Origin: an uncultured Bariatricus sp.
GTDB taxonomy: Bacteria; Bacillota; Clostridia; Lachnospirales; Lachnospiraceae
Length of the DNA: 64,000 bases
Direction: 5' to 3'
NCBI GenBank assembly: GCA_934320645.1
Contig: CAKRFP010000011.1
Location: 1 to 64,000 of the forward strand
Within the stretch, counting starts at the first letter, position 1, and each line of letters starts with the position of its first letter. The notes beneath the pieces were generated by a model. That model was given only the letters and a program-made list of their open reading frames with translations. It did no database searches and was not told the origin of the DNA. A program made the translations under genes and the position numbers. This document shows positions 45,368-53,096 of the stretch, in pieces.

Positions 45368-46364
45368 AGAAGAACCTCTTTTCTGTACTTTCTTTTAATA
45401 ATTCAACGGTTTCTTTTACTGTCTGCCGCATATTTTTTCCCATATTAATATACATGGTCCGCGACTCCAGTTCCTGATACTGCAATACTTTCAGCATATA
45501 CTGGTACTGCGCTATTTTCGCCATCGCATATACATCTTCTGCACATGGCATAAGAATCTGATCACACAGCTTTAACAGCTGAAATACATCTTCCATTCCA
45601 TTCCCAATATCCAGAATGATCACACTGTATACACTTTGACTGATCAATCTTTCAAAAAGAGCTTTCCATTCCCCGGTACGCACAGACCGAAGATCCGTCC
45701 ATACCTTCATCGGTGGAATATAGTCCAGATCACCCATTCGTTTCACCATAGAAGCAATCCGGATTCCAATATCGTCTCTTTCCTGTTTTGCATAATAAAG
45801 AATATTTGCCAGATCCGGGGCATTCTGATCCCGAAAATATCCGCCCATTCCTGCATAAGTCTCCAGATTCAGATATAACACATCCTCCGACTGTGCCAGG
45901 GCTTTTCCAAGCTTCAATGAAAACGTCGTCTTCCCGATCCTGTGAACCGGTGAATATACTCCAAGAATCTTTCCATTTCCATGATCCGCACACGATCCTG
46001 TAAGTCTTTCCTCCTGAAGTCCTTTCAAAATACCGGTCATCAATCCGTCAACCGGCTGATATTTCCGAAGCTCTGTCTCGTCAGCTCCCAAATCCACACA
46101 ATGCTGTCTTGTCAAAATAATCCGCTTCCCTGAAAAAGTCTGCTTTCTTTTTTCATATGGAACATCCTCACTGATTAACAGAACCTTTACACAGCCAATC
46201 TTCAGTAATTCCTGTACCATTTCCGGCGACGAACAGATTCGCACTCCTGCTGTCACCTCTTTTTTCAAAAGCAACGCCTCGGCAAGCCTTTTGACATATT
46301 CCTCTTCTGTGTCACAAATTAAAATTTCTCCGTCGATTCTTTGCTCTGCTCCTTCCCGGCACAT
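45342..46364 (-). CDS. tadZ: TadZ/CpaE-like ParA-family protein
   Basis: About 340 aa. N-terminal atypical receiver-like domain (EILICDTEEEYVKRLAEALL), then a ParA/MinD-type domain with a deviant P-loop VYSPVHRIGKTTFSLKLGKA and SVYSVIILDIGNGMEDVF in place of Walker B. Such proteins localise the Tad machine in the cell. First gene of the operon. Start uncertain: the frame is open to TTG 46394; ATG 46364 has AGAGG 4 nt upstream, ATG 46382 has no ribosome site. Confidence 0.8.
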   Translation of the reverse strand: MCREGAEQRIDGEILICDTEEEYVKRLAEALLLKKEVTAGVRICSSPEMVQELLKIGCVKVLLISEDVPYEKRKQTFSGKRIILTRQHCVDLGADETELRKYQPVDGLMTGILKGLQEERLTGSCADHGNGKILGVYSPVHRIGKTTFSLKLGKALAQSEDVLYLNLETYAGMGGYFRDQNAPDLANILYYAKQERDDIGIRIASMVKRMGDLDYIPPMKVWTDLRSVRTGEWKALFERLISQSVYSVIILDIGNGMEDVFQLLKLCDQILMPCAEDVYAMAKIAQYQYMLKVLQYQELESRTMYINMGKNMRQTVKETVELLKESTEKRFFYAEGRTTS

Positions 46365-46410
46365 CTGCCCTCTTTCTTTCATACTTTGAATCAAATGCCG
46401 AATAGCATAT

Positions 46411-46549
46411 GACGGAATGCTTTTACATTCCTTTTTGACACAGTATTTATCAGAATGTAAATACTGCTGAAACTGATTTTTGATTTTCTAACTTACTGCT
46501 TTGCCTCTCTTGTAAGACGTATTATAGGCGCCGCTTTTCTCTTTGTCTA
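46411..46549 (-). promoter_or_regulatory. Tad operon promoter and structured leader
   Basis: Minus-strand TAGACA (46549-46544), 17 nt, TATAAT (46526-46521). The leader, about 150 nt, contains two perfect hairpins: CAGTATTTA with TAAATACTG (46441-46466) and GGAATG with CATTCC (46414-46431). I could not match it to the c-di-GMP or other known riboswitch consensus. Confidence 0.6.
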
Positions 46550-46585
46550 TAGCTTTGAACCAGAAAAAAACGTTTTGCGCAACAC

Positions 46586-46792
46586 CTACATAAACTGATA
46601 AAACATAATGCCATAAAGCATGGCAACCCCCGGAATTCCGAGACATCCGGATACAAAAAATGACAGGATATTGAGTCCGACAGAAACAGGAATGTTTCTA
46701 TAGTCCATCAATTGATTGACCAGAAAAATGCTGCCCATTCCCGTCAAAGCCCTGACTATAAAGTTTATCTGCCATGATCCTTTTCTCTTCAT
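46586..46792 (-). CDS. bofA: BofA-like sigma-K processing inhibitor
   Basis: 68 aa, two hydrophobic segments, C-terminal VGLNILSFFVSGCLGIPGVAMLYGI (quoted: FVSGCLGIPGVAMLYGI), the BofA family signature. In Bacillus BofA holds SpoIVFB inactive in the outer forespore membrane until the sigma-G signal. AGGAGG lies 8 nt before the ATG. A sigma-E-like promoter (ACATATT, 14 nt, CATAAGAT on the minus strand) is at 46813-46841. Confidence 0.75.
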   Translation of the reverse strand: MKRKGSWQINFIVRALTGMGSIFLVNQLMDYRNIPVSVGLNILSFFVSGCLGIPGVAMLYGIMFYQFM

Positions 46793-46812
46793 ACTCTGCC
46801 ACCTCCTGTTTT

Positions 46813-46841
46813 ATCTTATGAAACTTTTTGTATGAATATGT
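46813..46841 (-). promoter_or_regulatory. Possible sigma-E promoter of bofA
   Basis: ACATATT (46841-46835; KMATATT consensus, 6 of 7), 14-nt spacer, CATAAGAT (46820-46813; 6 of 8 to CATACAMT). The predicted start lies just before the ribosome site, giving a short leader. Confidence 0.4.
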
Positions 46842-46887
46842 TTTTTAACCGAACACACACCATCTCGCTTAACAACTCGATGATGTA

Positions 46888-46933
46888 CACAAAAAATACC
46901 ACTGTCTGCACTTCGCAGTCCAATGGTACTTTT
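46888..46933 (-). terminator. Terminator of the cwlD/tsaC-upp-comEB transcript
   Basis: GTACCA with TGGTA and CTGC with GCAG form a stem followed by TTTTTT on the minus strand, 10 nt after comEB. Confidence 0.75.
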
Positions 46934-46942
46934 CCATATCTC

Positions 46943-47431
46943 TTATAATTCAATTTCCACTTTCCGCCCTGTTCGGTGATACTGATGGTACCGCACACCG
47001 GCACAGTCAAACATCATCTTGGATGCCTTCACAGAAGTTGTATCCGCATACTTGTCGGAATCATAGATTACTTCTTTGATTCCACTCTGAATGATCGCTT
47101 TTGCACATTCATTGCACGGGAAAAGTGACACATAAAGCTTTGCCCCTTCAAGGCTTCCTCCGCTGTAGTTCAGGATTGCATTCAGTTCACTGTGTACTGT
47201 GTATACATACTTCGTCTTCAGAGCGTCCTCACCTTCCCGTTCCCACGGGAATTCATCATCCGAACAGCCCCGCGGCAGCCCGTTGTATCCCATCGACAGA
47301 ATCTTGTTATCCGCACTTACGATACAGCATCCCACCTGGGTATTCGGATCCTTTGACCGTCTTCCCGAAAGAATGGCAACTCCCATAAAATATTCATCCC
47401 AGGAAATATAATCCTGTCTTTTTCCACTCAT
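46943..47431 (-). CDS. comEB: dCMP deaminase (ComEB-like)
   Basis: 162-aa zinc deaminase converting dCMP to dUMP for dTTP supply. DPNTQVGCCIVSADNKILSMGYNG (quoted in part), Zn site VHSELNAIL (HxE) and LFPCNECAKAII (PCxxC). Follows upp by 11 nt, a pyrimidine-salvage neighbourhood conserved in Clostridia. Confidence 0.92.
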   Translation of the reverse strand: MSGKRQDYISWDEYFMGVAILSGRRSKDPNTQVGCCIVSADNKILSMGYNGLPRGCSDDEFPWEREGEDALKTKYVYTVHSELNAILNYSGGSLEGAKLYVSLFPCNECAKAIIQSGIKEVIYDSDKYADTTSVKASKMMFDCAGVRYHQYHRTGRKVEIEL

Positions 47432-47442
47432 GATAAGTTCCT

Positions 47443-48072
47443 CTATTTTGTTCCGAAAATACGATCCCCGGCATCTCCGAGTCCCGGAACAATATATCCA
47501 TGTTCATTTAATTTTTCATCCAATGATCCGATATACACATCAACATCCGGATGTGCTTCCTGAAGACGCTTTACTCCTTCCGGTGCTGCAATGATGCACA
47601 TAAAACGAATATTTTTTACACCTCTGTTCTTCAACATCTGGATTGCAGCAATGCAGGATCCGCCTGTAGCAAGCATCGGGTCTACCACAAATACTTCTCT
47701 TTCTTCACAGTCAGCCGGAAGTTTGCAGTAATATTCTACTGGTTCGAGAGTGTCCGGATCACGGAAAAGACCGATATGGCCTACTTTTGCAGCCGGAATC
47801 ATGGCAAGCATACCTTCTACCATTCCAAGTCCTGCTCTCAGAATCGGAACAACAGCAAGTTTCTTTCCTGCAAGTTCTTTCGCTGTCATCTTGCAGATTG
47901 GTGTCTGAATCTCAACATCCTGTAATTTCAGATCTCTGGTTGCTTCGTAGCACATCAGCATCGCGATCTCACTGATCATAGTTCTGAAATCCTTTGAACC
48001 TGTTTCCTCTCTTCTGATAATTCCGATTTTGTGCTGGATCAGCGGATGATCCATTACGTGTACATTTGACAT
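47443..48072 (-). CDS. upp: Uracil phosphoribosyltransferase
   Basis: 209-aa enzyme making UMP from uracil and PRPP. Start MSNVHVMDHPLIQHKIGIIR, MICYEATRDL-type motif (LMCYEATRDLKLQDVEIQTP), PRPP loop FVVDPMLATGGSCIAAIQML and C-terminal GYIVPGLGDAGDRIFGT uracil site. Overlaps the TsaC gene by 19 nt. Order tsaC(-ywlE)-upp mirrors the Bacillus ywlC-ywlE-...-upp segment. Confidence 0.95.
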   Translation of the reverse strand: MSNVHVMDHPLIQHKIGIIRREETGSKDFRTMISEIAMLMCYEATRDLKLQDVEIQTPICKMTAKELAGKKLAVVPILRAGLGMVEGMLAMIPAAKVGHIGLFRDPDTLEPVEYYCKLPADCEEREVFVVDPMLATGGSCIAAIQMLKNRGVKNIRFMCIIAAPEGVKRLQEAHPDVDVYIGSLDEKLNEHGYIVPGLGDAGDRIFGTK

Positions 48073-49592
48073 TTGTTCTTTGCCTCCTCATTTAACTTAT
48101 TTGCAAGTTTTTTGACATACCCCTGAATCAGTTCATACATCTGCTCATACTGTTCCTGTGTTTGACCATATACAGACGGAATCTCTTTGTTTCCATTTAC
48201 AAATTCGTACAATGTATAGACCTGTCCTTTTCCCGGATAATCATTCTGTATCTTTTGTTTGATACTGTCCTGCATTGCCAGAACAAGCGTGTCATCCCCA
48301 AGTTCTTCCTCTGATAATGCAACGGTTTCATAGCCCTCTGTCTCAATATGATGTTTCGTCAGAAGTTCTTCTGCTCTCGGATTCAGTGGCTCCGGGAAGA
48401 GAACCACGAGTCCTCTCGCACAGACTTCGTATTCCTGGAAAAGCGGCTGCTTTTTCAGGATCGCAGCTGCGATCGGAGCACGGCAGTTCGCGCTGTTGCT
48501 CACAAACACGATTCTGCGGTAATCCTGAAGCTTTGTGATCTCAGATGCCTGCAGCACATGATGACCTGCGGCCTTACCCAGTCGGTTCATAATAGCAGTT
48601 CCGATACCGGCTTCCGGAAATGCTTCACTGTAAATATAATCAACTTCCTCTTCATCAAATTCGCGGAGAACTTTATAAAGATTCCTTGCAACCGTCTTTT
48701 CATTTACACGGGAACCAATGCATTTTACCACACCGGTTGTATACTGATCTACAGACTCGTTAGACGCAATGATTCCCACCTTATATCCAAGTCTTACCTG
48801 TTCGTAAGCAATCTGCTTGATCGCACGGACTGCCTCTTCCGGCTCTCCGTCAATGATGATCATCTCTGCTTTCGGCGCATAGTGACGGTACTTCATCCCC
48901 GGTGCTTTCGGCGCTTTGTTGCTGTTCTCTGAAATCAGAGTCTCATCTACCGCAACCTCACCGATCACTTCACTTAACATCTCTTTGGTAATTGCTCCCG
49001 GTCTTAAGATCATCGGCGGTGTTACCGTCATATCCAGAATCGTAGACTCAACTCCGATATCCACGCTTCCTCCATCCAGGATCATCTCGATCTTACCACT
49101 TAAATCCTCTGCCACATGCTGTGCAGTCGTCGGACTCGGTCTTCCGGATGTGTTCGCGCTCGGTGCCGATACATATCCGCCTCCTGCAAGGATCAGCTCA
49201 CGGGCGATCTCATCATCCGGCATACGCACGGCAACCGTCTCCAGACCACCGGTAGTTCCAAGTGGAACCTTCTCATTCTTATTGAAAATCATCGTAAGCG
49301 GTCCCGGCCAGAAATGAGCTGCAATCTCATCTACCACAAGCGGTACCGATTCAACGATCGCTCCCAGATCTTCAAGTCTTGCGATATGGACGATAAGCGG
49401 ATTGTCTGACGGGCGTCCTTTTGCTGCATAGGTCTTTTTCGCTGCCTCCTCATCAAGCGCATTTGCCCCCAGTCCGTAGACTGTTTCTGTCGGAAATGCC
49501 ACCAGACCGCCGTTCTTCAGAATCGAACCTGCTTCCTCCATAATCTCCTGATCTATTTGGTTTCTATCTATTTTTTTTATTATAGTTTCCAT
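48054..49592 (-). CDS. TsaC/Sua5 (YrdC) fused to a degenerate LMW phosphatase domain
   Basis: 512 aa from ATG 49592. Residues 1-330: L-threonylcarbamoyladenylate synthase for tRNA t6A, with GGLVAFPTETVYGLGANAL, KGRPSDNPLIVHI, SAPSANTSGRPSPT, and a Sua5 C-terminal domain (KAPGMKYRHYAPKAEM). Residues about 360-512: a low-molecular-weight Tyr/Arg-phosphatase fold beginning YRRIVFVSNSANCRAPIAAA. The catalytic P-loop C-x5-R has Ser for the nucleophilic Cys (SNSANCR), and the acid motif DP(F/Y)G reads SVYG, so the domain should be inactive. In Bacillus ywlC and the arginine phosphatase ywlE are separate neighbours. The N-terminal frame extends upstream over cwlD but no ribosome site exists; the start appears leaderless. 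Confidence 0.88.
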   Translation of the reverse strand: METIIKKIDRNQIDQEIMEEAGSILKNGGLVAFPTETVYGLGANALDEEAAKKTYAAKGRPSDNPLIVHIARLEDLGAIVESVPLVVDEIAAHFWPGPLTMIFNKNEKVPLGTTGGLETVAVRMPDDEIARELILAGGGYVSAPSANTSGRPSPTTAQHVAEDLSGKIEMILDGGSVDIGVESTILDMTVTPPMILRPGAITKEMLSEVIGEVAVDETLISENSNKAPKAPGMKYRHYAPKAEMIIIDGEPEEAVRAIKQIAYEQVRLGYKVGIIASNESVDQYTTGVVKCIGSRVNEKTVARNLYKVLREFDEEEVDYIYSEAFPEAGIGTAIMNRLGKAAGHHVLQASEITKLQDYRRIVFVSNSANCRAPIAAAILKKQPLFQEYEVCARGLVVLFPEPLNPRAEELLTKHHIETEGYETVALSEEELGDDTLVLAMQDSIKQKIQNDYPGKGQVYTLYEFVNGNKEIPSVYGQTQEQYEQMYELIQGYVKKLANKLNEEAKNKCQMYT

Positions 49593-49599
49593 GTTTTTT

Positions 49600-49628
49600 A
49601 TTATAGCATTATCCACATAGCATGGCAA
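49600..49628 (-). promoter_or_regulatory. Promoter of the tsaC fusion gene (leaderless) with DnaA box
   Basis: Minus-strand TTGCCA (49628-49623), 17 nt, TATAAT (49605-49600), then only seven bases to the ATG at 49592. A perfect DnaA box TTATCCACA occupies 49609-49617 inside the spacer. Confidence 0.7.
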
Positions 49629-49630
49629 TT

Positions 49631-50374
49631 TTAATTTCCATCCCCATTCAGGTATTCCAGACATTTTATGATTCCTTTCGCAACCATCTCTGCAACCTGT
49701 ACCTGGTATTCTTCTCCCGATAATTTTTCTGCTTCTTCCGGATTGGTAAGGAATCCACATTCCACGATCACCGTAGGTACCTGTGTCCGCCGCAGAAGAT
49801 AATACGTCTCATTCGCCTTTGCCTGTCTGTGGTTCTCCGGATCGATCTCCCGCAGACTTTCTTGAAGAATTTTTGCTACCGCCTCTCCCTCCTTTGAATG
49901 GCTGTAGTAAAATACCTGTGCTCCATGAATCTCTGGATCCTCATAGCTGTTTTGATGAATACTTACAGCAAGAAGCGGCTTTGTCTCGTTGATCATCTTA
50001 ACCCTCGCCTGCATATCCTCTGTTTTCTTACTCCCATCACCCGTAGTTCCCAGTCCTTTATCCTCTTCTCTGGTAAGCGCTGTTGTCACACTCTCCTTTT
50101 CCAAGCAGTTTTTCACTTTTCCGGTAATTGCCAGATTGATATCTTTCTCCAACAGATCATTCAGTCCGATTTTTCCCGGATCACTCCCGCCGTGCCCTGC
50201 ATCCAAAATGACCTGAACCTGCCCGCTCTCCACCTGATCTGACTCGGTATACCTGCTTAATGTATAGCTTCCGTAAATACATCCCGTCAGCAAAATAAGC
50301 GCCAGTACCCACTTGATCTTGCTTTTAAAAATAGTTTTCCCCCTTTTCACCGTTTCACCGATTTTTTTATTCAC
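49631..50374 (-). CDS. cwlD: N-acetylmuramoyl-L-alanine amidase CwlD-type
   Basis: 247-aa Amidase_3 enzyme, membrane-anchored at the N-terminus (WVLALILLTGCIYGSYTL). Zn/catalytic motifs VILDAGHGGSDPGKIG, AVSIHQNSYEDP and IVECGFLTNPEEA. CwlD with PdaA makes muramic-delta-lactam in spore cortex, needed for germination. I place the start at GTG 50374 with GGAGG 9 nt upstream; the open frame continues to 50443 without a ribosome site. The ribosome site lies in a terminator-type hairpin of the upstream gene. Confidence 0.85.
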   Translation of the reverse strand: MNKKIGETVKRGKTIFKSKIKWVLALILLTGCIYGSYTLSRYTESDQVESGQVQVILDAGHGGSDPGKIGLNDLLEKDINLAITGKVKNCLEKESVTTALTREEDKGLGTTGDGSKKTEDMQARVKMINETKPLLAVSIHQNSYEDPEIHGAQVFYYSHSKEGEAVAKILQESLREIDPENHRQAKANETYYLLRRTQVPTVIVECGFLTNPEEAEKLSGEEYQVQVAEMVAKGIIKCLEYLNGDGN

Positions 50375-50375
50375 A

Positions 50376-50428
50376 AAAAAGAGCCTCCTGCATATATTTT
50401 TACAAATATATGCAGGAAAAGCTCTTTT
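50376..50428 (-). terminator. Terminator of the GH18 gene overlapping the cwlD ribosome site
   Basis: Minus strand: AAAAGAGC-TCCTGCATATATTT pairs with AAATATATGCAGGA-GCTCTTTT (given in arms under 20 nt with one bulge), followed directly by the GTG of cwlD. The 3-prime arm contains GGAGG. Confidence 0.75.
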
Positions 50429-50450
50429 CACTACCATTGTCACTATGTAA

Positions 50451-52316
50451 TTAATTTACATATCTCTGAATCAGATCCCAGATATCGGAAGTCTCAAATC
50501 CAAGCTTCCATGCTGCTGTTCCTGCCAGTTTATTATCCTTCATAAGTCCAAGCTTGACTTCCAGTGAAGAAGCATCTTCCAGCCAGATCTTGTAAGTCGA
50601 ACCGTCATCTCCAGTCCACTCTGCGTAATTCTGCTTCACTGTATCATCCCATGTTGCTGTCGCTCCGGCCTCACTTACTCTCTGCGCCGCTTCTTCCATT
50701 CCAAGTGCCTCGCTTGTAACATTCATCGGATAATTTGCTGCTTCTGTTCCCTGCCCTTCGGCAAGTTCTTCTTCTGTCTTCGGCGTCTCATTCCACAATC
50801 TTGTATAGAATGGAACCGCATTGATCACTTTCGCCGCCGGTACATCTCTCAGCGTCTCTTCGATCCCTTCTTTTACATAATCGTATGAAGCAACGGAACC
50901 AGCCTCATAAGAACCGGCAAAATGTTCATCATATCCCATAATGATCACATAATCTGCCATAATTCCCTGTTCTTCTCTGTGATAATGTGTGTTGTAACCT
51001 TTCGGTACATAATTATCCACAGAAAGCACCAGATTATTTGTCCGGCACTTTACAGAAAGCTCCCGGATAAACTGGATATAATGTTCTCCGACATCTGTCG
51101 GAATCTGTTCAAAATCCACGTTGATTCCGTCAATTCCATTCTGGAGCGCTGCATTAACCAGCTGGTTCTCCAGATTCTCTCTGCTTGAAGTATGGCTGAG
51201 AAGTTCCATATCATCTACATTCTGATCGAAATTATCTAACAGCGCCCACACTTCAAGACCACGCTGATGTGCATAATTCACATAGTCTGCACTCGCAATG
51301 GAATTTAAATTGCCGGAATTATCCGCTACACTGAACCATGTAGGGGAAATTGTGTTAAGTCCTTTTGTATCTGCAAGCGCATCCTCAATTCCTGCATTAG
51401 CCTCTTCACTTGTTACCTGATGCCATACCAGGTTGATCTTGTAATCTTTCTGGATGCCTGTATAATCTGGTTCCTCAAATTCTCTTGAGGTTGTCTCCTG
51501 TTGAATATCATTCAGCTTTGATTTCTGAATATATCCCACGATTCCGGACTGTGTGCAGACTTTTTTCCAGTCGCTTACATCTTCAAGGACTGTCAGCTTA
51601 TCTCCCTTTTTCACTTCTTCAAGTACCGGACTTTTTACACCACCTAAGGTTCTTACCTGGGTATCTTTTTTAACTTTTGCAGTCTGGCACTTTCCAAATT
51701 TGCTGGTGATCACAACTCTTGCCGGATTCTTGTAAACTTTATAATCAAAATTCGCATATTTCTGCAGAAAATCCAGTGCAATATATGTCGTATCCCCTTC
51801 TGTCTTTACAATCGTATAATCCTCACTGTTTACAGTATCTGAAACAGAATAGTCCTTACTGTCTGCCATTACCTTTACCATATCTTTCGGCAATGTATAC
51901 AAAAGAATATTCTCGTTAGAATCCCAGTAAAAACGATCACTGATATATTCCTGTACAAAGTCATAAGACAAATATGCATTTCCGCTGTCTGTAAGTGCCT
52001 GCGCATCGAGAACATCATTATTAATTGTAACACCCATCTGTGACTTTGCCGTAATTCCAAAATATTTATTCAAATCATAGGTTTCTTTTGTCGGCCCATA
52101 CTTTATCCAGTATATTGTTCCACCGGCAAGTCCGATAAGCAATATAAAGATCACTAAGATTGCTGCGATCACCGCACCAGTCCGGCGTCTTTTTCTTCTT
52201 CTTGATGATCTTCTGTATCTCGAAGACTCACTTCTCGCAGATGCTCTTCTTGCTTCCGCCGCTTTGCGCCTACGCAGTCTTTCTCTTTGTTCATTGGTCA
52301 TTCTTCTTTCGTCCAC
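50451..52316 (-). CDS. Membrane-anchored GH18 protein with copper-amine-oxidase-like and SH3 domains
   Basis: 621 aa. Very basic cytoplasmic N-terminus (about 45 residues, Arg-rich), one membrane segment (AVIAAILVIFILLIGLAGG), stalk-domain region, an SH3b domain (AKVKKDTQVRTLGGVKSPVL ... GIVGYIQKSKL), then a GH18 barrel with the catalytic DxxDxDxE site in GIDGINVDFEQIP and MADYVIIMGYDEH. Related to Bacillus YdhD/SleL-like cell-wall or spore hydrolases. GTG start at 52316 has AGGAGG 6 nt upstream; ATG 52301 is the alternative. Confidence 0.85.
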   Translation of the reverse strand: MDERRMTNEQRERLRRRKAAEARRASARSESSRYRRSSRRRKRRRTGAVIAAILVIFILLIGLAGGTIYWIKYGPTKETYDLNKYFGITAKSQMGVTINNDVLDAQALTDSGNAYLSYDFVQEYISDRFYWDSNENILLYTLPKDMVKVMADSKDYSVSDTVNSEDYTIVKTEGDTTYIALDFLQKYANFDYKVYKNPARVVITSKFGKCQTAKVKKDTQVRTLGGVKSPVLEEVKKGDKLTVLEDVSDWKKVCTQSGIVGYIQKSKLNDIQQETTSREFEEPDYTGIQKDYKINLVWHQVTSEEANAGIEDALADTKGLNTISPTWFSVADNSGNLNSIASADYVNYAHQRGLEVWALLDNFDQNVDDMELLSHTSSRENLENQLVNAALQNGIDGINVDFEQIPTDVGEHYIQFIRELSVKCRTNNLVLSVDNYVPKGYNTHYHREEQGIMADYVIIMGYDEHFAGSYEAGSVASYDYVKEGIEETLRDVPAAKVINAVPFYTRLWNETPKTEEELAEGQGTEAANYPMNVTSEALGMEEAAQRVSEAGATATWDDTVKQNYAEWTGDDGSTYKIWLEDASSLEVKLGLMKDNKLAGTAAWKLGFETSDIWDLIQRYVN

Positions 52317-52476
52317 ATGACACCTCCTGTACACAGCATATTTTCATAGCCTGTAGGAGCTATAATATACTCACACTGTATTGCCAGTATACCATAGATT
52401 CATATCATTTGTATACATTTCAGGACTATTTCCCGCTTTCATTAATGTATGTCCTGGCGAGGGGGCTCTGCTTTGT

Positions 52477-52710
52477 TCATTCCACCTGTGAATGGTCTGT
52501 TCCCACACTGTTGAAATCCAGTTCCCGGATCATCCCCTGCTCATCCAGAATATAATCCCGCATATAATTACTTTCTTCTCTCACCATATGCGCTGACACG
52601 ATCTGAAGCGGACTCGCCGGAAATCCATTCATCTGCATCCGGACTCCACTGCGTTCATAATTGGTCAGCTCCGTAAATAAATCCTGATACTTTTTCTCTT
52701 GCTCGTCCAT
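52477..52710 (-). CDS. Small conserved-looking cytoplasmic protein, unknown
   Basis: 77 aa, start MDEQEKKYQDLFTELTNYER, with AAGGGGG 4 nt before the ATG. Acidic, no membrane segment or known motif. Segment GFPASPLQIVSAHMVREES is suggestive of a small folded domain. Not recognised; alone between the GH18 gene and mecA, with no clear operon partner. Confidence 0.55.
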   Translation of the reverse strand: MDEQEKKYQDLFTELTNYERSGVRMQMNGFPASPLQIVSAHMVREESNYMRDYILDEQGMIRELDFNSVGTDHSQVE

Positions 52711-53018
52711 ATTTCCCCCTTGAGTCAGACAGTTTTTACGGCAAAAAGCGACCATAAGGCAACACTTGTGATATATTACTTCTCCTGTGCTTTTTCCGAT
52801 GACAAGAAAATGATTACTGTCCGTACTTCGGTTCAATTGTTAGGTTCTGTTGATAAATCGTCTGATATGACCTGAATGTACTTGATTCTGTACGCTGTGT
52901 GCGAAATGCGTATGATAAATTCAAGATTTGTGCGATTGACTGGTCTGTCTTATTTTCCTGTAACGCCATTATAAGAAAGAGTTTACAAAAAAGCAAGCAT
53001 TTTTTATTTTTTATTTTA

Positions 53019-53047
53019 TTTACATCGTTCTGTTTTTTGTTTATACT
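53019..53047 (+). promoter_or_regulatory. Promoter of mecA
   Basis: TTTACA (53019-53024), 17 nt, TATACT (53042-53047), 50 nt before the ATG. Confidence 0.65.
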
Positions 53048-53096
53048 ATTAGTAATTGTTCAGATAGATTTTTGATTGAATAGGAAGTGATATTTT

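Noticed and set aside
46411..46549. c-di-GMP riboswitch ahead of the Tad operon
   Set aside because: The conserved GGCAAACC/GGGACGCAAAGCC elements of class I and the class II core are not visible.
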